In this document: positions 1-5,345 of the stretch, one piece after another
How the letters are laid out: every line of letters starts with the position of its first letter
Position numbering within the stretch: position 1 is the stretch's first letter
Assembly (NCBI GenBank): GCA_017630975.1
Contig: JAGBUF010000159.1
Span: 1-5,345 of the forward strand
Direction: 5' to 3'
From: Paraprevotella sp.
GTDB lineage: Bacteria > Bacteroidota > Bacteroidia > Bacteroidales > Bacteroidaceae
Length of the DNA stretch: 5,345 nt
Notes under the pieces: generated by a model
What the model was told of the DNA's origin: nothing
The model's input: the letters and a program-made list of their open reading frames with translations, nothing else
Database searches by the model: none
Program-made: the position numbers and the translations under genes

Positions 1-291
1 AAAAACGTTGATGCTCACTATTATTTAGGCTTGAGCTATTGTAACTTAGCTAAATTGTCAACAGATTTGATGAAGTCTGTACCATTAAATAGCGACTTAT
101 ATAAAAAATATAAATCAGATATGATTCTGAATTATAACCATGCTGAAGAGCCTTTGCTGTTCGTTAAAACAAGCAAATTGGAACAACCATCATTATGGGC
201 ACCGCTTTTATATCAAGTATATCTTAACTTGAATAAAGGAAAAGAGTTTGATGAGATGGATAGAATTATAAAATCAGCAAATTATAAGTGA
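1..291 (+). CDS. TPR-repeat protein, C-terminal end (5' partial)
   Basis: The reading frame is open from base 1 to the TGA at 289-291, giving 96 residues of the C-terminus of a longer protein. It has no start in the window; the TTG at 31 is simply an internal Leu codon. The first residues (AHYYLGLSYCNLAKLS) have the A/G/Y/A spacing of the first or second helix of a tetratricopeptide repeat. The end (LWAPLLYQVYLNLNKGKEFDE) fits the final helices of Bacteroidales TPR proteins, where LYxxYLNLNxGKEFDE is a recurring pattern. Such proteins act as scaffolds for protein-protein contacts, often in the periplasm or envelope. The visible part does not reveal the partner or location. The next gene starts 5 nt after this stop, so co-transcription is likely. 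The TPR assignment is fairly sure; any specific role is unknown. Confidence 0.8.
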   Translation, partial: KNVDAHYYLGLSYCNLAKLSTDLMKSVPLNSDLYKKYKSDMILNYNHAEEPLLFVKTSKLEQPSLWAPLLYQVYLNLNKGKEFDEMDRIIKSANYK

Positions 292-296
292 CATTT

Positions 297-1517
297 ATGA
301 GAATCAGTAAAATAGTATTACCTTTCATTATTGCGTTGACTTACTCTTTTATCAACATCTCATGTCAAGATGATTTTGATGATAATGTCAATACCAATAC
401 CAATCCACCCAATATCAAAGAGCTAACCTACTTGATTTACATGGTTGGCCAAAACGATTTGTCCGGTTTGTTGAATGGTAATATTTATGATCTGATGACA
501 GGATTGAAAAACACCAATGCTGATGCAAATGTACTTGTTTATGCGGACATCACACAGCAACCTGAATTATATCAATTGTGCAATGAAAACGGGAATATCA
601 TTAAAAAGACCATAAAAACATATCCTGATCAATATTCTGTATCGCCTAAAGTGATGCGAACAATCATTTCTGATATTTTTGTTAAATTCCCGGCAAATAA
701 ATATGCAATAACATTCTCTTCACATGCTGATGGTAGTTTGTACCGAAGCAATGTGGTTCAAAAACGTTCATTTGGTTATGAAGGCGATGAAGGTTATGGG
801 ATGAATATCACAGACATCATGTTCGCGCTTAAGGACTTACCTCGAATTGAACTGATAATGTTTGATGCTTGTTTAATGTCCAGCATAGAAACAGCGTATG
901 AATTTAAAGACATTACCCGTTATATGTTGGCTTCACCTAACTCAGTGCCCGGTGAAGGCTTTCCTTACGACAAGATATTACCATCTTTATTGAAAATGGA
1001 TGATGAAGGAATCAGTAATGCTGCTTACTTGTATATGAATCATTTTCTAACTAATGAGTATGAATGGGATGATTTTGTTTCAATATGTGCGTGCGATGTC
1101 ACAAAACTGGACTCTGTTGCTCTCTATATGGACTCTTTGTTCCAGGACCCTGTTGTTGCTCAACGACCAGAAACCATTAAAAGAGAAAAACTCCAATTTT
1201 TTGAATCAGGTTATCCTTTGTATGATTTTGGTCATTGGTTGCATAGCATAGGTAAAGAATCAAAATATTTGGATGATGTAAAACGCGTGTTTGAATCTGC
1301 AGTGATTTATAAAGGTCATAGCGATTACACAACAGTAAATGATTATACTGAAAAATTGGAGAATCCGATTACTGATGAACATTTCTCCGGATTTAACACA
1401 TACGTACCATCCACTTTAAAATACAATGAGTTGGTTTATAAGGCATATTTTACAAAATTGGCATGGTATAAAGATGCCGGTTTCTGGCGTACGCCGTATT
1501 ATAGTTGGTATGAATAA
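297..1517 (+). CDS. C11 (clostripain-family) cysteine peptidase, lipoprotein
   Basis: This is a predicted secreted cysteine endopeptidase of clan CD, family C11, 406 residues from the ATG at 297. An in-frame GTG at 288 would add three residues and overlap the upstream gene; I prefer the ATG because MRISKIV then begins a normal signal peptide. A hydrophobic segment (about 6-20) ends at SFINISC, so Cys23 is the likely lipidated residue, although the lipobox is loose. The following QDDFDD resembles the acidic lipoprotein export signal of Bacteroidetes and suggests surface display. A short Asn/Thr/Pro linker leads into the catalytic domain (TYLIYMVGQNDL, about 44-55). The expected dyad is His143 in SSHADG and Cys192 in FDACLMSSIE, with the usual VPGEGFPY downstream. 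Asp190, two before the Cys, is the position that in characterised C11 enzymes favours cleavage after Lys/Arg. The family motif is usually His-Gly; here it is His-Ala. Length and motifs suggest an intact, active enzyme; the substrate is unknown. Confidence 0.88.
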   Translation: MRISKIVLPFIIALTYSFINISCQDDFDDNVNTNTNPPNIKELTYLIYMVGQNDLSGLLNGNIYDLMTGLKNTNADANVLVYADITQQPELYQLCNENGNIIKKTIKTYPDQYSVSPKVMRTIISDIFVKFPANKYAITFSSHADGSLYRSNVVQKRSFGYEGDEGYGMNITDIMFALKDLPRIELIMFDACLMSSIETAYEFKDITRYMLASPNSVPGEGFPYDKILPSLLKMDDEGISNAAYLYMNHFLTNEYEWDDFVSICACDVTKLDSVALYMDSLFQDPVVAQRPETIKREKLQFFESGYPLYDFGHWLHSIGKESKYLDDVKRVFESAVIYKGHSDYTTVNDYTEKLENPITDEHFSGFNTYVPSTLKYNELVYKAYFTKLAWYKDAGFWRTPYYSWYE

Positions 1518-1530
1518 ATAGAATATGATT

Positions 1531-2367
1531 ATGGCATATAATTTATTAAAAGGCAAACGCGGACTAATATTCGGAGCGTTAAACGAAGCCTCTATTGCTT
1601 GGAAAGTCGCAGAACGCACTTATGAAGAAGGAGCAAATTTGATATTGACAAATACACCTATTGCTTGTCGAATGGGTAATATTAATGATTTAGCATTAAA
1701 GACTCATTCTACGGTTATCCCAGCAGATGCTACTTCCATAGACGATTTGGAGCGACTTTTTACAGAAGCACAAGAAATCTTAGGTGGGAAGTTGGACTTT
1801 ATATTACATTCTGTCGGAATGAGTGTAAATGTAAGGAAAAACAGAACCTACGATAACTTAGATTATAGTTTCTTGAACAAAACACTTGATATATCTGCCA
1901 TTTCTTTCCATAAGATGTTGCAAGTAGCAAAAAAAATGGATGCTGTTAGTGATAATGGTTCTATATTGGCATTAACTTACATGGCAGCACAACGAACCAT
2001 TGCCGGTTATAATGATATGGCAGATGCCAAGGCACTATTGGAGTCTATTACACGCAGTTTTGGTTATATTTATGGTAAGGAGAAAGGTATACGCATCAAT
2101 ACCATATCACAGTCTCCAACATATACAACTGCCGGTGGAGGAATAAAAGGTTTCGATAGTTTGTATGATTTTGCAGATAAGTTATCCCCATTAGGGAATG
2201 CAACTGCCGATGAGTGTGCTGATTATTGTGTAGTCATGTTTTCTGATCTGACTAAAAAGGTGACCATGCAGAACCTATACCATGATGGTGGATTTTCCAG
2301 TATGGGAATGTCAGTAGAAGCTATGACACAATATGAAAAATCCTTTGAGAAAGATTGTAACGAATAG
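1531..2367 (+). CDS. fabI: Enoyl-[acyl-carrier-protein] reductase (FabI)
   Basis: FabI reduces the trans-2 double bond of enoyl-ACP with NAD(P)H, completing each elongation cycle of type II fatty-acid synthesis in the cytoplasm. The 278-residue protein is an SDR-fold enzyme. The N-terminal nucleotide-binding loop is GALNEASIAWKVAE (about 15-28), with the SIA segment shared with E. coli FabI. The catalytic set is visible as Tyr150, Tyr160 and Lys167 in TYMAAQRTIAGYNDMADAK, with the same 10- and 7-residue spacing as Tyr146/Tyr156/Lys163 of E. coli. RINTISQSPTYTTAG (about 188-202) is the substrate-loop region and YHDGGFSSMGM near the end is the conserved FabI tail. An upstream ATG at 1525 would add Met-Ile. 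I chose 1531 because MAYNLLKGKRG matches the usual Bacteroidetes FabI N-terminus. It lies 13 nt after the peptidase gene and 14 nt before the ACT gene. No clear Shine-Dalgarno sequence is present. It looks complete and functional. Confidence 0.96.
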   Translation: MAYNLLKGKRGLIFGALNEASIAWKVAERTYEEGANLILTNTPIACRMGNINDLALKTHSTVIPADATSIDDLERLFTEAQEILGGKLDFILHSVGMSVNVRKNRTYDNLDYSFLNKTLDISAISFHKMLQVAKKMDAVSDNGSILALTYMAAQRTIAGYNDMADAKALLESITRSFGYIYGKEKGIRINTISQSPTYTTAGGGIKGFDSLYDFADKLSPLGNATADECADYCVVMFSDLTKKVTMQNLYHDGGFSSMGMSVEAMTQYEKSFEKDCNE

Positions 2368-2381
2368 TAAATAAATATAAT

Positions 2382-2654
2382 ATGAATAAATCAATAATTA
2401 CAGTAGTAGGTAAAGATGCAGTAGGAATTATTGCAAAGGTATGTACTTATTTAGCAGAAAACAATGTTAATATTTTGGATATTTCGCAGACTATTGTCCA
2501 AGAATATTTTAATATGATGATGATAGTTGATATGTCTTCAGTGGAAAAAAACTTTGAAGTCATCGCCAACGAATTATCAGAGATAGGCTTGAATATTGGC
2601 GTACAAGTTAAATGTCAACGCGAAGAGATTTTTGATAAGATGCACCGTATTTAA
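2382..2654 (+). CDS. ACT-domain protein, UPF0237 family
   Basis: This is a single-domain ACT protein of 90 residues, the normal length for the UPF0237 family. ACT domains bind small ligands, often amino acids, and regulate partner proteins. Here the pattern is beta (SIITVVG, 4-10), a ligand-type loop GKDAVGI (10-16), helix 1 (about 16-28), then NVNILDISQTIVQEYFNMMMIVDMS (about 29-52) covering strands 2 and 3, helix 2 (about 54-67) and a last strand GVQVKC. The family is related to GcvR, a glycine-cleavage regulator of E. coli, but that protein has two ACT domains, so transfer of function is not justified. No DNA-binding or catalytic domain is attached. It sits 15 nt upstream of the PFL-like gene, the typical arrangement for this pair, so it probably acts as a ligand sensor for that protein (inference). 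The start is preceded by an A/T-rich leader (AAATAAATATAAT), usual for Bacteroidetes. Confidence 0.92.
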   Translation: MNKSIITVVGKDAVGIIAKVCTYLAENNVNILDISQTIVQEYFNMMMIVDMSSVEKNFEVIANELSEIGLNIGVQVKCQREEIFDKMHRI

Positions 2655-2669
2655 TAATCATTTTCGGTT

Positions 2670-4034
2670 ATGATAAATATATATGAGGTTCTTGAGACCA
2701 ACAAGATGATTGAACATGAAAATCTTGATGTTCGTACCATTACAATGGGGATTAACTTGTTGGACTGTGCTGATACGGATTTGGATACAGTTTGTGATAA
2801 GATTTATAATAAAATTACACGTTATGCCAAAGATCTGGTAAAAACCGGTGATGATATTTCTAAGGAATTTGGTATACCTATCGTCAACAAACGTGTTTCT
2901 ATTACTCCTATATCATTGGTAGGTGGTGCAGCTTGCAAATCTCCGAAAGATTATGTTAAGATTGCTCATACACTTGATAAGGCAGCCAAAGAAGTAGGCA
3001 TTAACTTCCTTGGCGGTTATTCTGCAATTGTTTCAAAGGGTATGACAAAAAGCGATGAACTTTTGATCAGGTCCATTCCACAAGCACTTGCTGAAACTGA
3101 ACGTATATGCAGTTCAGTGAATGTTGGTTCTACAAAGACCGGTATCAATATGGATGCAGTCAGATTGATGGGAGAGATTATATTACAAACAGCCGAATCG
3201 ACAAAAGAAAAAGATTCATTTGGTTGTGCGAAATTAGTAGTCCTTTGTAATGCCCCTGATGATAATCCGTTTATGGCTGGTGCTTTCCATGGTGTTTCAG
3301 AAGCCGATGCTATTATTAACGTTGGTGTAAGCGGTCCCGGAGTCGTTAAATACGCGCTCGAACAGATACGCGGAGCAAGTTTTGAGGTGTTGTGTGAAAC
3401 TATCAAACGTACAGCTTTCAAGATAACAAGAGTTGGTCAGTTGGTAGCTCAAGAGGCATCACATCGTTTAGGAGTGCCATTCGGTATTATTGACCTATCA
3501 CTCGCCCCGACACCTGCTATTGGTGATAGTGTAGCTGAAATTCTACAAGAAATCGGTTTAGAGCGTGCAGGTGCGCCGGGAACAACAGCAGCATTAGCAT
3601 TGTTGAATGATCAGGTAAAAAAAGGTGGAGTGATGGCTTCTTCTTATGTTGGTGGATTAAGTGGCGCATTTATTCCCGTAAGTGAAGATCAAGGCATGAT
3701 TGATGCTGTAGAGTGTGGAGCTTTGACCATTGAAAAGTTGGAGGCCATGACATGTGTTTGTTCTGTCGGATTGGATATGATTGCCATCCCTGGTGAAACA
3801 CCTGCAACAACAATTTCCGGTATCATTGCCGATGAAGCAGCCATTGGAATGATCAACCAGAAAACGACAGCTGTTCGTATAATTCCTGTTATAGGTAAGA
3901 ATGTAGGAGATACAGTAGAATTTGGTGGATTATTGGGACATGCGCCTGTTATGCCCGTAAATTCCTTTGACTGTTCAATGTTTGTCAATAGGAAAGGTAG
4001 AATACCTGCACCGATACACAGTTTTAAGAATTAA
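2670..4034 (+). CDS. PFL-like family protein, UPF0210 (DUF711)
   Basis: This is a complete 454-residue member of the UPF0210/DUF711 family, at the usual length. Recognisable family segments are the N-terminus [19 protein letters not shown], then [14 protein letters not shown] (about 20-33), ITPISLVGG (78-86), [15 protein letters not shown] (216-230), [20 protein letters not shown] (273-292) and [18 protein letters not shown] (361-378). The family has been related by fold to pyruvate formate-lyase, hence its name, but its reaction is not established to my knowledge. I see no C-terminal glycyl-radical motif of the RVxGY type, so it should not be called a formate acetyltransferase. Cys362 and Cys364 in the CVC motif, and the GPG loop near 222-224, are the obvious places to look for an active site. 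It follows the ACT gene by 15 nt, the conserved partner order. The TAA lies within the terminator stem that ends the plus-strand gene run. Family assignment is secure; function is unknown. Confidence 0.93.
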   Translation: MINIYEVLETNKMIEHENLDVRTITMGINLLDCADTDLDTVCDKIYNKITRYAKDLVKTGDDISKEFGIPIVNKRVSITPISLVGGAACKSPKDYVKIAHTLDKAAKEVGINFLGGYSAIVSKGMTKSDELLIRSIPQALAETERICSSVNVGSTKTGINMDAVRLMGEIILQTAESTKEKDSFGCAKLVVLCNAPDDNPFMAGAFHGVSEADAIINVGVSGPGVVKYALEQIRGASFEVLCETIKRTAFKITRVGQLVAQEASHRLGVPFGIIDLSLAPTPAIGDSVAEILQEIGLERAGAPGTTAALALLNDQVKKGGVMASSYVGGLSGAFIPVSEDQGMIDAVECGALTIEKLEAMTCVCSVGLDMIAIPGETPATTISGIIADEAAIGMINQKTTAVRIIPVIGKNVGDTVEFGGLLGHAPVMPVNSFDCSMFVNRKGRIPAPIHSFKN

Positions 4035-4074
4035 AAAAATGGTTGCCATTTCAATTGGCAACCATTTTTTTAAT
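4030..4074. terminator. Bidirectional Rho-independent terminator
   Basis: A perfect 19-bp inverted repeat pairs 4030-4048 with 4056-4074, around a 7-nt loop (TTTCAAT). The core arm TGGTTGCCA is GC-containing and is flanked by seven A on the left and seven T on the right. Either strand therefore gives a hairpin followed by a U-tract. It serves the convergent genes ending at 4034 and 4070. Both TAA stop codons lie in the stem and pair with each other's flanks, so no extra non-coding space is used. Confidence 0.95.
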
Positions 4075-4909
4075 AGTTTGATCCGTAAGGCAATGTCTTG
4101 GCTACATCATCATTTGTGCTTTTAATCATTGTCTTGCCTGCATGTGTACAATATTCGATAATACGCTCATATGGTAATGTTACTTGAGGCATACCTAAAG
4201 CATATGCGGTAATTTCATATTGTTGATAAATGAACGTTACACCATCTCTTTTGAAAATGGGTGATGCACTCGGCAATGGGAATTGATAAGTGGCATTTTG
4301 AACAAATATATTGGAATAGAATTCTTCATCCGTACTGACTTTAAAGTAATTGGTTTTGAGTTCTTCTTTTATAATATTTCTCAAAGCTTCTTTTCCGTTA
4401 TCAGTGAAAATATCCCAATCAAATCTTCTGCCATCAGATTTTCTGAATAAGCCACCATCTTTTACCTCACTACCATGTGCTCCACCTGAGTATTCATATA
4501 CTTCATATGTGAAAGAAACGAATTCTTTGGTTTCAAAAACTTTCTTGATCTGTATATAGCAACACGAGTTAAATTCAGCCTGTGGATCATTAATCTCTTT
4601 AAAAAAATCAAGTGCTTCGTCTGCTTTTTTCTTGCCATAGTACATTAAAACAGAGTCACCGGCTATGAGGTTATATTCACAAGTTCCACCTAATGTCTCA
4701 TTGATCCATTCGCGGATACTTGATGATAATATGTCATCACCTGTTGGATATGAAACAGCAATTTTAACCCCCAAAGCATTAGAATTCTCCTCCCATGAGA
4801 GATTTTCAACCTTAAATCTCATGTCCTCAGGTGCTTTCTTTCCTTGTTTACATGATGATAATATTGAGATAATCATCATCATTAACAATAAATACTTACT
4901 CTTTATCAT
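4070..4909 (-). CDS. DUF3298/RsiV-like domain lipoprotein
   Basis: This 279-residue protein starts at the ATG on the complement of 4907-4909. Residues 1-20 are a clear lipoprotein signal peptide: MIKSK, a hydrophobic core, then SILSSC with Cys20 as the lipidated residue. The residues after it (KQGKK) are basic, unlike an acidic surface-export signal, so periplasmic-facing anchoring is more likely (inference). The N-terminal part (about 33-135) resembles DUF4163, with YSGGAHG at 140-146. The C-terminal part (about 164-250) fits DUF3298: a GRRFDWDIF strand, TFIYQQYEITAYALG (225-239) and a final LPYERI. The same domain pair forms the extracellular part of RsiV, the lysozyme-sensing anti-sigma factor of Bacillus. 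No sigma factor or cytoplasmic anti-sigma segment is present here, so RsiV function should not be assumed. Mature Cys77, Cys116, Cys117 and Cys254 could form disulfides. It lies 20 nt downstream of the preceding minus-strand gene, probably in the same operon. Confidence 0.85.
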   Translation of the reverse strand: MIKSKYLLLMMMIISILSSCKQGKKAPEDMRFKVENLSWEENSNALGVKIAVSYPTGDDILSSSIREWINETLGGTCEYNLIAGDSVLMYYGKKKADEALDFFKEINDPQAEFNSCCYIQIKKVFETKEFVSFTYEVYEYSGGAHGSEVKDGGLFRKSDGRRFDWDIFTDNGKEALRNIIKEELKTNYFKVSTDEEFYSNIFVQNATYQFPLPSASPIFKRDGVTFIYQQYEITAYALGMPQVTLPYERIIEYCTHAGKTMIKSTNDDVAKTLPYGSNY

Positions 4910-4929
4910 TTTTAAGTCTTATAATGCGT

Positions 4930-5345
4930 TTAGAATTTTACAACCTTTGTTGTTTTGTCATTCAATACGACAGTAACAGTCTTCGTAGTCTCATCAACAT
5001 TGAGACTCTTAACCGGATTCAGTTCTTTCTTTGTGAATGATTTTTTACCTTTCTTCCACAGTGATAAAGTAATCAGAATGCTTTCGTTCTCAACATTCTT
5101 TTCAGACATTATGAGTCCACATTTATTGGTCACCGGATGTAAGCCTTCAGTTGTTGTTACAAAAGTCTTATCCCATCCATAGAGTGGAATCATTGCCAGT
5201 TGGTATTCACCATTGCTGATAATTGTCGCATTCTTCACTTTCTTAGAAGTCAGAATACTAATATCTTGTCCGTCTGACAATGGTAATGTGTAATGACCAT
5301 ATCGGATGACTGTCGGGTGGGGCACAGATACTTTATCCACTCTTA
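4930..5345 (-). CDS. Unrecognised beta-rich protein, C-terminal end (5' partial)
   Basis: The minus-strand frame is open from the right edge of the window to the TAA on the complement of 4930-4932, giving about 137 residues. The GTG on the complement of 5338-5340 is in frame, but Arg precedes it and the frame stays open, so it is most likely an internal Val rather than a start. The visible part begins near VSVPHPTVIRYGHYTLPL, continues through NATIISNGEYQLAMIPLYGWD and TTTEGLHPVTNKCGLI, and ends in a Thr/Val/Lys-rich tail. Alternating hydrophobic residues and few helical stretches suggest a C-terminal beta-sandwich, as in many secreted Bacteroidales enzymes. I do not recognise the family. A carbohydrate-active or lyase-type enzyme with an accessory beta domain is one possibility, but nothing catalytic is visible. 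Its stop is 20 nt upstream of the lipoprotein gene, which suggests a shared transcript. Confidence 0.7.
   Translation of the reverse strand, partial: RVDKVSVPHPTVIRYGHYTLPLSDGQDISILTSKKVKNATIISNGEYQLAMIPLYGWDKTFVTTTEGLHPVTNKCGLIMSEKNVENESILITLSLWKKGKKSFTKKELNPVKSLNVDETTKTVTVVLNDKTTKVVKF

Noticed and set aside
390..404. Short tandem repeat (AATACC, about 2.5 copies)
   Set aside because: It only encodes the Asn/Thr linker after the lipidated Cys of the peptidase and is too short to be a meaningful repeat element.
1486..1495. Perfect 10-bp palindrome GGCGTACGCC upstream of fabI
   Set aside because: It lies inside the peptidase coding sequence, has no flanking extension or T-tract, and is short enough to arise by chance.
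1470..1530. Possible Bacteroides-type promoter (TATAGTTG near 1501) before fabI
   Set aside because: The -7 element has a mismatch to TAnnTTTG, and the nearest TTTC/TTTG-like box is at the wrong spacing, so an internal promoter is not supported.
1416..1619. Minus-strand open frame across the peptidase-fabI junction
   Set aside because: It overlaps the ends of two clear plus-strand genes and has no domain or plausible start context.
3017..3421. Open frame of 134 codons on the minus strand
   Set aside because: It lies fully inside the well-conserved PFL-like gene on the opposite strand, has no recognisable domain, and is a shadow of that gene's codon pattern.
3689..3988. Open frame of 99 codons on the minus strand
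   Set aside because: It is again antisense to the PFL-like gene, covering its conserved C-terminal blocks, with no independent support.
4350..4976. Two plus-strand open frames (4350-4559 and 4665-4976) opposite the lipoprotein gene
   Set aside because: The minus-strand frame encodes a signal peptide and a DUF3298 domain, and the plus-strand frames encode nothing recognisable.

Overview
The window looks like an ordinary chromosomal stretch from a member of the Bacteroidales (Bacteroides, Prevotella or Parabacteroides type). The DNA is AT-rich and start codons lack clear Shine-Dalgarno sequences. Two lipoproteins are present, one with an acidic stretch after its lipidated Cys that resembles a Bacteroidetes surface-export signal. 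The FabI begins with a GALNE-type nucleotide-binding loop, which I associate with the Bacteroidetes version of the enzyme. The genus cannot be fixed by eye.

Plus strand, 1-4034: five genes run in the same direction with gaps of about 5 to 15 nt, so they may form one transcript. They are the 3' end of a TPR protein, a C11 (clostripain-family) cysteine peptidase lipoprotein, the enoyl-ACP reductase FabI, a 90-residue ACT-domain protein (UPF0237), and a 454-residue PFL-like protein (UPF0210/DUF711). FabI is the only gene with a well-understood metabolic role: the last reduction of each fatty-acid elongation cycle. The ACT and PFL-like genes are a well-known conserved pair of unknown function. 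The link between these three activities is probably positional rather than a shared pathway.

Positions 4030-4074: a near-ideal bidirectional terminator with a 19-bp perfect stem and a 7-nt loop separates the plus-strand genes from a convergent minus-strand pair. The stop codons of both flanking genes lie inside the stem.

Minus strand, 4070-5345: a DUF3298/RsiV-like lipoprotein lies downstream of the 3' end of an unrecognised, beta-rich protein that runs in from the right edge. The two are 20 nt apart and probably co-transcribed.

No RNA gene, mobile element, CRISPR array, integration site or origin was seen. There is no non-coding stretch above about 45 nt. I found no convincing new biological system. 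The items most worth a second look are the uncharacterised ACT/PFL-like pair, the possible self-processing site of the C11 peptidase, and the compact shared terminator.
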